Assembly (NCBI GenBank): GCA_963791455.1
Contig: CAWBSM010000001.1
Coordinates: 1-64,000 of the forward strand
DNA length: 64,000 nucleotides
Direction: 5' to 3'
DNA from: Bog-473 sp963791455
Lineage (GTDB): Bacteria; Actinomycetota; Acidimicrobiia; Acidimicrobiales; RAAP-2
Shown: positions 28,534 to 37,398 of the stretch, piece by piece
How positions within the stretch are numbered: the first letter of the stretch is position 1
How the letters are laid out: each line of letters begins with the position of its first letter
Made by a program: the position numbers and the translations under genes
The notes under the pieces: model-generated
The model's input: the letters and a program-made list of their open reading frames with translations, nothing else
Databases searched by the model: none
What the model was told of the DNA's origin: nothing

Positions 28534-30156
28534 GTGGCATCGCTCTATTTGAACCGTTTGAGCAACGACGAGCGCGAGACGCTCGTGCAGAAGTTGCACA
28601 AGATCCAAGGTGGCAACTGCTTCATTTGCCAACGCCCTATCGACCTAGACGTGCACGGTAGTGGGGTCGACATAGACCATATAATCCCGCTCAAACTGGA
28701 GGGCAAGGATTCGCCTGAGAATTTTGCCCTGACCCATGCGAGCTGCAACCGGTCCAAGCAGGCTTCCGACCTTCGTGTTGCTCGAGTCCTGGCAACGTTC
28801 GAGAAGATAAAGGCGCAAGTTGCGCTAGAAAATCGAAGCCCCAACCTGGCCGACATTCTTCAAGACTTCGGAGGCGCGAAGTTTGAACTCGCCCTCGATG
28901 CAAGCTCGACTTTTGCCAAGATAAGTCTTGACGCGACAGGGGACGCCGCCATACAGCAGCTTCCGCTGTATGAAGACCATCTCTCGCAGCTGAAGTATTT
29001 CTTCGCTGAACTCCCTATCGAATATCTGCATCACGACGACCGCATCAATCCGCGTTCAATTGGCGGCAGTCTCGCTAGCCTCGTCGAGGAATTCCATCGG
29101 AAGCGGCCTCAGCTGCACATCGCCTTGGCGTGGGTCGATCGAGAGAAGGGAAGCACAAGAGTCAAGGTATTCGATGGCCAGCATAAGGTCACAGCTCAAG
29201 TGTTGCTGGGTGCAAGACGACTACCAGTTCGCATTTTCGTGAACCCAGACCCTGATCTTCTGCTGACGACGAATACGAACGCCGGCACCAAGTTGCATCA
29301 AGTTGCGTTCGACAAGTCCGTGCAACGTCGGCTGGGCCGTTCGCTCTTCACAGACCGCCTCGAACGGTATCGCCATGAAAAAGGTCTCCCGGAAGACGAT
29401 GAGACGATGTCCGAAAAGGACTTGGTCAACTTCTTCAAGGGAGAATCGAGGGAGGTCAAGCGCTATGCCCTAGACGCCGTGCGCGCGGCGATTACACATC
29501 ATCCTGAAAATCACCTCGCCTCCTATGTGGAGTTCGGTGGAAAATCGACAGAGAAGCCGCTTTCCTATAGCACCATAGAGAAGACTTTCCTCTCGTTCTT
29601 CATCTATCCAGACGTCCTAGACACAGCTCTGAACTACCGAGCTGAGGAAGGCTTGAACCCTCGTACCCTCGAGATAGATCAGGTTGTTCGCCTGATGAAT
29701 TCGGTAGCAGAGGTTCTGCTGGTCGATCAATTCGACATGGAGATTGGCGCGGCGAAGATCGAGAATCGCGTACAGAAAGGCGATGCAGCCGTCACGGACT
29801 ATCACTTACGTGCGTACCGAATGTGCCGCGAAGAGATTGTCTACGCGTGGTTGCGCTACGTACGCCAGATTGTGCAGATGCACTTCACAATGGAAGGTCA
29901 GGTGTTCAACGAGGACCGACTTTTTCAATACCCGTTCCCCGACAAGCTGTGGGCGCGTATAAGGGCGTACCTGATCAATCTCAAGAATCTTCCGCTTTGG
30001 GTGAATCGAGATCTTGCCTCGACCGTCTTTGGAGGTAAGCAGAATTACGATTTTTGGCAAACAATCTTCGAGACAGGCAAGACCCATCTGGGCCAGTCGG
30101 TACTAGTCGAGCCATTGAACTTGATGGAAATGATCAAGGAACCCTCCACACCATGA
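28534..30156 (+). CDS. HNH endonuclease fused to a DGQHR-like (DndB/ParB-type) domain
   Basis: 540 aa from GTG 28534, chosen because GAAGGAG stands 9 bp upstream and recognisable homology starts there. Residues about 20-75 are a zinc-stabilised HNH nuclease: Cys29-x2-Cys32, the Asp48-His49 pair in GVDIDHIIPL, Asn63 and His68-x2-Cys71. Residues about 150-330 hold a DGQHR-type domain with VKVFDGQHKVTAQVLLG (DGQHK at about 214-218), like DndB and related proteins of DNA phosphorothioation and other defence loci. The C-terminal 200 residues are helical and of unknown function. The next gene starts 22 bp downstream. Local GC content looks lower than in the flanking chromosome, suggesting transfer. 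Likely a DNA-targeting defence protein; no named system recognised. Confidence 0.8.
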   Translation: MASLYLNRLSNDERETLVQKLHKIQGGNCFICQRPIDLDVHGSGVDIDHIIPLKLEGKDSPENFALTHASCNRSKQASDLRVARVLATFEKIKAQVALENRSPNLADILQDFGGAKFELALDASSTFAKISLDATGDAAIQQLPLYEDHLSQLKYFFAELPIEYLHHDDRINPRSIGGSLASLVEEFHRKRPQLHIALAWVDREKGSTRVKVFDGQHKVTAQVLLGARRLPVRIFVNPDPDLLLTTNTNAGTKLHQVAFDKSVQRRLGRSLFTDRLERYRHEKGLPEDDETMSEKDLVNFFKGESREVKRYALDAVRAAITHHPENHLASYVEFGGKSTEKPLSYSTIEKTFLSFFIYPDVLDTALNYRAEEGLNPRTLEIDQVVRLMNSVAEVLLVDQFDMEIGAAKIENRVQKGDAAVTDYHLRAYRMCREEIVYAWLRYVRQIVQMHFTMEGQVFNEDRLFQYPFPDKLWARIRAYLINLKNLPLWVNRDLASTVFGGKQNYDFWQTIFETGKTHLGQSVLVEPLNLMEMIKEPSTP

Positions 30157-30178
30157 GCTGCAAGTTCTTTCCGGCCGA

Positions 30179-30697
30179 ATGAGAGTGCCCGGTGCTTCCG
30201 ATGTAAGTTCGGCGCTGGCGGCTCTAAAGACCAAAGTGAACGCCTCGCTCACGGAACTGAACCGACAAGCGGGCGTGGCTCTGGCGAAGGGTAACTATGC
30301 GGCCGCCGAGCGGGCCCTCGAGATTGGGAAATCGCTTCAGGCGTTCCTGGCAGAGGTTGACGCGCTCCAATCCAAATGGAGGCAAGTCAAAGGTGGCTCC
30401 AAGGCTCATCACACAATCAGCGATACAACCCCCCTCTGGGAATTTTACAAGCCTATTCTCCGATGCTTGGTCGAATTGGGAGGAACAGCCACTCGACCGC
30501 AGCTCGAAAACGCGTTCGAACAGCACGAGATGAACGGGCTGAAAACCGGGGACTTTCTGCCGACCGCAGGCGGACGTCCTCGGTGGAAGAACATGGTGCG
30601 TCGTGCGCGCAAAGGGATGATCGCTGAGGGATTGGTCGTCGACGCTCCAACGGGATGGAGAATCTCAGGTGCGGGACAACGATCTGTTACGAACTGA
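30179..30697 (+). CDS. Mrr N-terminal-like winged-helix protein
   Basis: 172 aa. The N-terminal half (1-75) is a helical, probably coiled-coil segment rich in Ala and Leu. The C-terminal half (about 85-165) resembles the Mrr_N winged helix found at the front of Mrr-type restriction enzymes: EFYKPILRCLVELGGTATR, then RWKNMVRRARKGMIAEGLVV and a terminal GWRIS. No nuclease motif follows, so it may be the DNA-binding partner of the HNH-DGQHR protein 22 bp upstream. Sequence uninterrupted. Confidence 0.7.
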   Translation: MRVPGASDVSSALAALKTKVNASLTELNRQAGVALAKGNYAAAERALEIGKSLQAFLAEVDALQSKWRQVKGGSKAHHTISDTTPLWEFYKPILRCLVELGGTATRPQLENAFEQHEMNGLKTGDFLPTAGGRPRWKNMVRRARKGMIAEGLVVDAPTGWRISGAGQRSVTN

Positions 30698-31145
30698 TCG
30701 GATTTGGTCCGTCCGTTTCTCCATCTTGCTACTACTTGCTGCTGAACCGACATGTAATTGGTAGACACGGGCACACCCACTGGAATCGGCATCTAAATGA
30801 CTTGGCCATTTGGATTCGGGCAGATTGTGTGGACATCGGAGTAGGACTCGGCGGTCAGAAGATCCGCAAGCGAGATCCGCTCTCCGGAAGGTGTTGGCTC
30901 CCAACAATGGGACGCCACGGAAGCAATCGGTCCAAGCCGGCGCCTGAGTCGGTTGCGATCCAGAAGCCAAAGCTCGCGGGTCGGTTTGGTGCCCGCCTGC
31001 GGTTGGCGCCGGTTACAAATGGGCCGTACATGAGGTGTACGGGCAGAACGCAGACATTGATAACCGGCAAATGCATGCTGCGAACGAGCGGCTCAAATGC
31101 TATCGACATTTTGGAGCGGTTCTTCCACCGGACGGCGGAAAACCG
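30698..31145. other. gene-poor stretch
   Basis: 448 bp. Short open frames exist on both strands (for example 30655-31164 on the plus strand) but show no domain, plausible start or ribosome-binding site. Probably decayed sequence. Confidence 0.4.
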
Positions 31146-31271
31146 ATGCTTACCGCGAAGGTAGCGAAGAAGCGCCTGGCGCCTCCCCGTCGGGTACCAG
31201 CTCCCGCCAAGTACTGCCCCACATGTCACCTTCAACTTCCCGCCTCAGGCAACTGTGACATGTGTAATTGA
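31146..31271 (+). CDS. 41-aa zinc-ribbon-like small protein
   Basis: ATG 31146 with GGCGGA about 8 bp upstream. A basic, proline-rich N-terminus (LTAKVAKKRLAPPRRVPAPA) is followed by KYCPTCHLQLPASGNCDMCN, a CxxC-x10-CxxC pattern that would bind one zinc. It resembles small actinobacterial zinc-ribbon proteins ending in CPTC...CDxC. The role is unknown. Confidence 0.45.
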   Translation: MLTAKVAKKRLAPPRRVPAPAKYCPTCHLQLPASGNCDMCN

Positions 31272-31492
31272 CCCAAGTCGACCGCAACCCATCGGAGTGT
31301 GCCGTGCTGTTCATCGATGAGACCTGGGTCAGCCTTTTGGCCGAACCGAATACGTGCACACCAATCTTCTCGCTCAGAACACCGTGTAGCGTGTCGCTTG
31401 GATGATCCAGTCGACAAGACTGCCCTCACGCTACGCGGCTTCAATATGACGGTACGCGTGCCAAAGGGTCCGTTTTTGCGGCTGTCGACTCG

Positions 31493-31822
31493 TTAGTCAT
31501 ACATCAGGTCCGGTGGGGCAATGTCAAGATCGGCACTTCGACACTTCGGACACCGTGGTGGGGCGTCGACCGTGTAGTGACCTCCACAACTGCAGGTAGC
31601 AGCGAGCTCTCCGGCTAGTCGATCACGGATGGACCATGAGCCGTCATCCGCTCCGAGCCCGGGTACATCCTGTGCTTCCTTCGCGTAGATGTCCTCAAGC
31701 GACACGAAGGTAGCGCGCCCGCAGTCCTTGCAGCGCACCTGCAGCGCGCTCATGGACGCGCCGATGTCGACCCTGAACTTGGTTCCGCACTCTCGGCAGA
31801 CGGCCTCGTGGCTGCTTCCCAT
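31493..31822 (-). CDS. zinc-ribbon protein
   Basis: 109 aa from ATG 31822 (GAGAGG upstream); an upstream start at 31876 is possible but lacks a ribosome-binding site. Two cysteine pairs near the N-terminus, CRECGTKF and CKDCGRATF, and a second cluster near the C-terminus, CSCGGHYTV and CPKCRSADL, indicate two zinc ribbons, as in small regulatory or nucleic-acid-associated proteins. No catalytic motif. Function unknown. Confidence 0.7.
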   Translation of the reverse strand: MGSSHEAVCRECGTKFRVDIGASMSALQVRCKDCGRATFVSLEDIYAKEAQDVPGLGADDGSWSIRDRLAGELAATCSCGGHYTVDAPPRCPKCRSADLDIAPPDLMYD

Positions 31823-31906
31823 TTCATGACCTCTCGGCTTGGCTCCGGACCAACATGCAGCGGCCTTCCTTCGCATTGACTAAACTTGGCTCAGCTATCC
31901 AATGCG

Positions 31907-32062
31907 TCACCACAGCGGGGGCCGCTCCCGGTCCGGGTCCGCGCTGTCGACGAAGGTAGCGTAGAGGTCATCGGTCACCTGCTTGATCACGGTGAGTCCT
32001 TCCTCAGGGACCTGCCAACTCGGTCGTGCGCGCCCGCCGCAACCGCAATAGACAGTGCACAT
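31907..32062 (-). CDS. possible 51-aa protein upstream of the zinc-ribbon gene
   Basis: An open frame from ATG 32062 to a stop at 31907, with AAGGA about 16 bp upstream of the ATG. It contains CTVYCGCGG followed by an acidic, amphipathic tail. It would lie 84 bp before the zinc-ribbon gene on the same strand. No family recognised; it may be the C-terminal fragment of a longer lost gene. Confidence 0.28.
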   Translation of the reverse strand: MCTVYCGCGGRARPSWQVPEEGLTVIKQVTDDLYATFVDSADPDRERPPLW

Positions 32063-32821
32063 GCCAAAGTCCCGTCCTTGAGAACCGCTGTGAGAACCAA
32101 AGCTCCGGTAAAACTGGCAACCGCTGCCCTCCGCTGTCAATCGCAGTCTGTGGATAGCTAGCCATATACCCAGGCCAAAGGGCATATTTGGCATCACGTG
32201 TCCAACCGAGTCATCGAGTGTCCATCGAACAGGCGCTCACTACGGAGTTGCGCGGGACTTTGAGAGCATTCGCCCACCAACGATCCAACCGGGTTACGAG
32301 TGGTGGCTAACGGTGTCTTGCAGAAGAAGGGTGACGGTTCGTCCGAACCACTCATTCCTGGGGAGGTCTTGTGTCGGTTCACCCTGGTTTGTTTCGTGAT
32401 TCGCAATTGTGAGAGCAATGGCATACCAGATAGCCCCTGGGTCTTGGGCACTGCGTTGCCAACGGAAGACTTCAATATCTAGGGTGCGCAAATTGACTTC
32501 TTTTCCAGGTCGGGAAGGATCGGCTAGTCCACGCCCCCGCTGCCCCGCTGACCCGCTGACGTGCTCGAACACCGGACCAGGGATGCCCATATCCGCCTAA
32601 GGAGTGCGTCAAATCTCGCTTCTGGATCATGAAATTCGGTGCTGACCTGTCTAGTAGTGGCCAATCCACACGGCCGATGGTGACAAAGCCCCAAGTATTT
32701 TCCCAAACCGCCGTTTCCTCCTACCATTAAGGGAAAACCTGCGACACAAAATGACGCCCATGGTGGGTGGGCAGCTCACGGTATGCCGCGATGATTGCCG
32801 AGCAGGAAGGGACACCGCACC
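32063..32821. other. 759-bp gene-poor stretch
   Basis: No supported gene on either strand. The short frames do not show recognisable protein features. The last 100 bp should contain the promoter of the secreted NSG-repeat protein, whose ribosome-binding site AGGAAGGG is at about 32804-32811. Confidence 0.4.
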
Positions 32822-33541
32822 ATGAAAAGACTCGTTGGAGTGATGGCGGTCGCCGTCTGTGTTTTGGCCTTTCCAATCCTTCTCAATGCTGTGCCAGTGG
32901 GAGCTTCACAGTCACACCCCAAGTATGTGCGTGATGTTCACCACTGGGCTCCAGGGACGAAGCGGTTCTCCAACAAGCAACTTGTCAAACTGGCAGTGGC
33001 AGTTTGCAGCGATTTGAACTCCGGAACTTCGTTCACGAGAGAGGCGCAATCGCTACTGAAGGCGGCCGGTAACAAGAAGGTCTTCACCACCAAGGACATC
33101 GCGGTGATATTGAAGTACGGCGTGATCGACATCTGCCCTACCTATCGGCCTGAGTTGGAGGCGTTCGAGAACGGTGAAACCGGGAACAGTGGGAACAGTG
33201 GGAACAGCGGAAATAGCGGGAACACCGGGAACAGCGGGCAAATCGGGAACAACGGGCCAACTCTGTCGTCTCTCACGTCCTCCGTACAGGCACAGATCAC
33301 CGGCACCGGCTCCGGTAACTTCAATGTCAGCGGTGTCAGTACGGTCGATTGCATACCGCCGTCAAGCTGGACGGCTGGTAAGACCTTCACGTGCTACGCC
33401 TACGGGGCGAACAAGAACGAAATCGGCCAATACACCGGCACCATCGAGGAAAACTCGGGCACGCAATACCAATGGAATGCCCAATGGCAGGCGACTGGTG
33501 AGTCTGGCAACAGTGGCAGTGGCAACACTGGCAACACGTAG
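32822..33541 (+). CDS. secreted protein with DUF732-like, NSG-repeat and DUF4333-like parts
   Basis: 239 aa from ATG 32822 (AGGAAGGG about 10 bp upstream). The signal peptide is KRLVGVMAVAVCVLAFPILL. Residues about 30-115 resemble the DUF732-like helical secreted domain, with two cysteines (AVAVCSDL and VIDICPTY) likely forming a disulfide. A linker of about seven GNS/GNT repeats follows, encoded by imperfect 9-bp repeats around 33178-33240. Residues about 150-225 resemble a DUF4333-like domain with cysteines in VDCIPP and FTCYAYG. The protein ends in a second NSG/NTG run. Probably exported; function unknown. The 9-bp repeats could vary in number between strains. Confidence 0.75.
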   Translation: MKRLVGVMAVAVCVLAFPILLNAVPVGASQSHPKYVRDVHHWAPGTKRFSNKQLVKLAVAVCSDLNSGTSFTREAQSLLKAAGNKKVFTTKDIAVILKYGVIDICPTYRPELEAFENGETGNSGNSGNSGNSGNTGNSGQIGNNGPTLSSLTSSVQAQITGTGSGNFNVSGVSTVDCIPPSSWTAGKTFTCYAYGANKNEIGQYTGTIEENSGTQYQWNAQWQATGESGNSGSGNTGNT

Positions 33542-33985
33542 GAACCGCTCAGGGATCAGGCTGTGTGTAGCGGGTTTTGACCTGTCCCCGAACACGGGAA
33601 CGGAGCGCCTATCGAGCGTCATCAGGGCGGGACAAATCTGCGAACATCTTTCCCATCGGGACCAATAATCCCGGTTCATGGGTCGCCCCGAACATCGGAT
33701 CGGGGACATGGGCTCGGCGTTCCCAACTCCTTTTAGTTGAACATCCGACTTGGGACACCTGGCCTGGAGTGCGCCGTGGGTTCGACCGCCATGACCCCGC
33801 GGGAAACCGTCCGCGGCTCTTTGACGGGTCCGAATATCAGGTCAGCATTTTACGGCTCGGCTAATTTGTTTTCGGCCATTTAATCGGCAATTTAACGAGT
33901 GCTGGGAGCAAAGTCTCGCTCGTGAGCACGTCTGACTGACCGCCGTTCGGCGAAATGTCGCTCATGCGCTCTCGAGATGGCTTTT
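33542..33985. other. intergenic region between two convergent secreted-protein genes
   Basis: 444 bp. A hairpin CCCCGA-N8-TCGGGG at 33686-33705 could be a terminator. AT-rich sequence around 33850-33890 follows. No gene supported. Confidence 0.4.
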
Positions 33986-34936
33986 TCACGTGAACGGATA
34001 CAGGGTGCCGTTCTGGGCTACCAACGTATAGCCGTTGCCATTGGCGAACATGCCGGCGATGGGAGATGCGAGATGCTCACTCCCGAGGGAACCGAGGAAC
34101 GTCGCGTCTCCGAACGTGAAGATCCCGCCGTCAGCGGCGACCATCCAATAGCCACCACCATTTGGCGTCGTGACGATGCCTTCGATAGGCGAGTTGAGTG
34201 TCTGTCCAGGCTTCAACACACCCGGAAGCGATCCGTAGAAACCAGCGTCCCCGTAGTCGAACACGCCGCCGTCGGAAGCGACCAGGGTGTAGCCATGACC
34301 GTCGGGACTAACCGACATCCCGACAATGGGCTGGTTCAAATGAATCGACCCGGCGGACCCATAGAACCCAGCGTCGCCGTAATCGAAGATGCCGCCATCC
34401 GCCGCCACGAGCCAATAGCCGCCGCCGTCAGTTGTCGGCGTCATGCCGACGATGGGCTGGTTGAGATGGAGATTGGAGGCATCACCGACGTTATTTGCAG
34501 GCGGTCCCGATAGGTCACTTTCGCCAAACACATGGCCAGTGGAGTCCACAATCCACGCGTTGCGCGAGTCGTCGTCCGGCGTAACGACCACACCATCTTC
34601 ATTTACACCACAGTCAGTGCTGTTCTCCCATGCGGCAACCAAGTGGTCAGTGGTATCAACCTCGCTGGAGTTACCGATTAGTTGTGGCGTTTGAGTCTGA
34701 GCATCGAAGCCATATGCCGCATAGGTGGTCGGGGAGTACGGAAACCCAGAGAAGTCCGGCACGATGACGCCGGGCTGAACCGAAGCATCGTAGGTGGAAC
34801 GGGCGTCACCAGAGGATGAGCAGTTCAATGGCACTGTATGAGGGGACTCTGCACTCTCTGAACCTCCGACAGGCCCGCACAGTCCTAGGACCGCGAGTCC
34901 CGCCGTTACGGCTATCACACAACTGGTTCGCCGCAT
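33986..34936 (-). CDS. secreted GYWLV-repeat protein
   Basis: 316 aa. The signal peptide is VIAVTAGLAVLGLCGPVGG, preceded by MRRTSC. A unique domain (about 30-150) includes cysteines at PLNCSSS and STDCGVN. The C-terminal half has about three repeats of roughly 42-50 residues of the type GYWLVAADGGIFDYGDAGFY / GS..LNQPIVGM, which by their regular beta pattern probably form propeller blades. This repeat family is abundant in secreted proteins of Acidimicrobiia. The gene diverges from a GH43 gene carrying the same repeats, so the two may serve related surface or carbohydrate-binding roles. Confidence 0.8.
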   Translation of the reverse strand: MRRTSCVIAVTAGLAVLGLCGPVGGSESAESPHTVPLNCSSSGDARSTYDASVQPGVIVPDFSGFPYSPTTYAAYGFDAQTQTPQLIGNSSEVDTTDHLVAAWENSTDCGVNEDGVVVTPDDDSRNAWIVDSTGHVFGESDLSGPPANNVGDASNLHLNQPIVGMTPTTDGGGYWLVAADGGIFDYGDAGFYGSAGSIHLNQPIVGMSVSPDGHGYTLVASDGGVFDYGDAGFYGSLPGVLKPGQTLNSPIEGIVTTPNGGGYWMVAADGGIFTFGDATFLGSLGSEHLASPIAGMFANGNGYTLVAQNGTLYPFT

Positions 34937-35408
34937 ACTTTTCCTCCTCGCTTAGAGGTGTTCAGGTGGCTTTTCTAGTCCATCAATCACCCAGTGCGCT
35001 CATGGTGGCCATCGGACTGACTCTCTCAGTATCCGTCAACAAGCTGAAACCGCGCGAAGTGAGAGAGGCGGCAGTCGATTGGGGTGATACTTCTCCAATG
35101 GCCAAGGCTTGCGATGCGGATCCGTGACAACTCCCATCTCAGAAAGGCGGCGAGGTGTCGACTACATGAGGTCACACGTGGGTTCGACCGCTCGGGCGGG
35201 GTCGAAAGGCGCCGCTCACGATAGACAGATTCTCGTACGGCAGCCTGAACAACACGAGTGCACTGCGCAGCGCAACCGCGCGCAGCCACGCGGAGTTTGA
35301 TATACAAACCAGAGGGAGTTTGCGAGAATCGGATGGGGCGCGGCCCAAGAGGCCCCCGATACGCGTGACGCTCCCCATCCTGACGCATGGCGCGACCGGT
35401 CCTGAAAG
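34937..35408. other. divergent promoter region of the two repeat-protein genes
   Basis: 472 bp between the starts of the minus-strand GYWLV-repeat gene and the plus-strand GH43-repeat gene. It must hold both promoters. An AT-rich TTTGATATACAAAC lies about 105 bp before the GH43 start. No gene supported. Confidence 0.4.
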
Positions 35409-37349
35409 ATGAGCGGCCGGTTCCTGACAGAAAGTAGAGAGGGTTTGTTGGTTCGAAGGTTTCGTGCGGCGATCGCACAGAGTGACGTTGGCAATCCCCC
35501 TAAGCTTCGCCTGAGTCGACCGCCACGGACCCTGCGGTTTTCTACGACGGCCCTTTTGACGTTCTCGAGTGCGCTGACAATCTGCATGACGGCCGCCCTC
35601 GGTGGCGGGGCGAATGTCGCCGATGCCGCACTCGATGCGACGAATGCCCACGTTGCGTTCAACCCGAGCCCGTCACCCGCCTACGGGAACGATGCCGCGG
35701 ATCCGGATCTCGTGTACTCCGGTGGGACGTACTACGCGTTCACGACAGGAACCCCACTGGGGAATCACATCCAGGCGCTCACCTCGGCCTCTCCCACCTC
35801 GGGATGGCAGCCCTTCACCGGAGGCTTCGGCTCGAGCGCGTTGCCGAATCCTCCCGCTTGGGAGACGACGAACACGCAGACGTCGCCGGGCGTCTTCTTC
35901 TACGGCGGGCACTGGGTGATGTTCTACGACGCCGCGCTCAGTCCCCACGGCGAGGATTCGGGGTACAGCTGCCTGTCTGTGGCGACGACGACGACGCTGC
36001 CCGTGTTCGCCGACAGCTCGGCGGGGCCCCTCTACTGCGGAACGCCTGGGATCGGAGTCCTCGATCCGAGCCCGTTCATCAACCCCGAGACGGGCGTCGC
36101 CTACCTGTTGTGGAAGTCCAACGACGGCGCGTCCGGCGCCGCATCGCAGATCTGGTCGGCGCAGCTGAGCGCCGACGGGACCAGCATCGTGGGAACCCCC
36201 ACCGTTCTACTGACGGTCGACCAGCCGGCACTCCCGTGGGAGACGACCATGGACGACCCTCAGATGGTTTTCGCTTCCGGTTCCTACGACCTGATTTTCT
36301 CGGCCGGGGACTTCGAATCAACCAGCTACAACGAGGCGCTTACCCTGTGTGCGGGCCCCCTCGGGCCCTGCAGCCAACCGTCGGGGCCATTTCTCACCAC
36401 GTACGGCACCGCCTATGGACCCGGTGGCGGTTCCCTCTTCCAAGACGCCAACGGGAACTGGTGGCTCGGGTACGCGGCCTGGTCGGCTCCGTGCACCTCC
36501 TACGGATCTCCCTGTAATGCGGTGCGGCAGCTGTACACGGCCCCGATCGACCTCAACAACGACCTCGTCGTGCCCTGCAGCCCACCCTCCGGCACGCCGA
36601 CTGGCTACCGCCTGACGGCGAGTGACGGCGGCATCTTCACCTTTGGCAACCAACCATTTTGTGGGTCGACCGGCGCCATCTACATCAACCAGCCGGTTGT
36701 GGGGATCGCAAATACCCCCGACGCAGGCGGCTATTGGACCGTCGCTCGTGACGGAGGCATCTTCTCGTTCGGCGATGCCAAGTTCTATGGATCGACCGGA
36801 TCGATGCACCTCAACGCCCCCATTGTCGGCATGGCGACGACTCCCAGCGGCGGGGGATACTGGCTGGTCGCCTCCGACGGCGGGATCTTCTCGTACGGAG
36901 ACGCCAAGTTCTACGGTTCGACTGGCGCGCTCCACCTGAACCAGCCTGTCGTCGGCATGGCGGTCACGCCCGACGGCGGCGGGTATTGGCTCGTGGCTTC
37001 CGACGGTGGGATCTTCTCGTACGGAGACGCCAAGTTCCACGGCTCGAGCGGCGCTCTCCACTTGAACCAACCGATCGTGGGGATGGCGGCCGGTCCGAGC
37101 GGTGGCGGCTATTGGCTGGTCGCCTCGGACGGGGGGATCTTCTCGTACGGAGACGCCAAGTTCTTCGGTTCGACGGGCTCCATTCACTTGAACCGCCCCG
37201 TCGTCGGCATGGCGGCGAGTCCCGGCGGTGGTGGGTACTGGTTGGTCGCCTCGGATGGGGGAATCTTCACCTACGGGACCGCGACATTCCTCGGCTCGAC
37301 CGGATCGATCCACCTCAACGCGCCGATCGTGGGGATGAGTGGACCCTGA
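35409..37349 (+). CDS. secreted GH43-like glycoside hydrolase fused to six GYWLV repeats
   Basis: 646 aa from ATG 35409; TTG 35445 or 35448, next to GAGAGGG, is an alternative start. A signal peptide lies around TTALLTFSSALTICMTAALG. Residues about 80-390 form a five-bladed-propeller GH43-like domain: base Asp in AADPDLVYSGGTYYAF, transition-state Asp in LDPSPFINPETGVAYLLWKS, and probable acid Glu in LPWETTMDDPQMV. Family members split arabinan, xylan or related sugars; substrate cannot be told. The C-terminal part (about 399-645) is six 42-residue repeats, GYWLVASDGGIFSYGDAKF / GS.GALHLNQPVVGM. The repeats may bind carbohydrate or anchor the enzyme. Uninterrupted. Confidence 0.85.
   Translation: MSGRFLTESREGLLVRRFRAAIAQSDVGNPPKLRLSRPPRTLRFSTTALLTFSSALTICMTAALGGGANVADAALDATNAHVAFNPSPSPAYGNDAADPDLVYSGGTYYAFTTGTPLGNHIQALTSASPTSGWQPFTGGFGSSALPNPPAWETTNTQTSPGVFFYGGHWVMFYDAALSPHGEDSGYSCLSVATTTTLPVFADSSAGPLYCGTPGIGVLDPSPFINPETGVAYLLWKSNDGASGAASQIWSAQLSADGTSIVGTPTVLLTVDQPALPWETTMDDPQMVFASGSYDLIFSAGDFESTSYNEALTLCAGPLGPCSQPSGPFLTTYGTAYGPGGGSLFQDANGNWWLGYAAWSAPCTSYGSPCNAVRQLYTAPIDLNNDLVVPCSPPSGTPTGYRLTASDGGIFTFGNQPFCGSTGAIYINQPVVGIANTPDAGGYWTVARDGGIFSFGDAKFYGSTGSMHLNAPIVGMATTPSGGGYWLVASDGGIFSYGDAKFYGSTGALHLNQPVVGMAVTPDGGGYWLVASDGGIFSYGDAKFHGSSGALHLNQPIVGMAAGPSGGGYWLVASDGGIFSYGDAKFFGSTGSIHLNRPVVGMAASPGGGGYWLVASDGGIFTYGTATFLGSTGSIHLNAPIVGMSGP
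36603..37346 (+). repeat. six tandem 126-bp coding repeats
   Basis: Each unit encodes GYWLVASDGGIF..GDAKF.GS.G..HLN.PVVGM plus an eight-residue loop, 42 residues in all. Units 3-5 are highly similar at DNA level (for example TTCTCGTACGGAGACGCCAA recurs), so copy-number change by recombination is possible. The first unit (GYRLTASDGG) and the last (TYGTATFLGS) are the most diverged. Confidence 0.85.
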
Positions 37350-37398
37350 CGACGAGTGACGAAGGGGGGTTGGGGTGCCTGGCCCCGGCGCGCTTCGC

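Noticed and set aside
30655..31164. 169-codon plus-strand frame after the Mrr-N-like gene
   Set aside because: No start signal or domain, overlaps the end of the real gene, amino-acid composition looks random.
31886..32161. 91-codon plus-strand frame
   Set aside because: No ribosome-binding site and no recognisable protein features.
33178..33240. Possible CRISPR-like array
   Set aside because: The 9-bp repeats are in frame and encode GNS units; there are no spacers.
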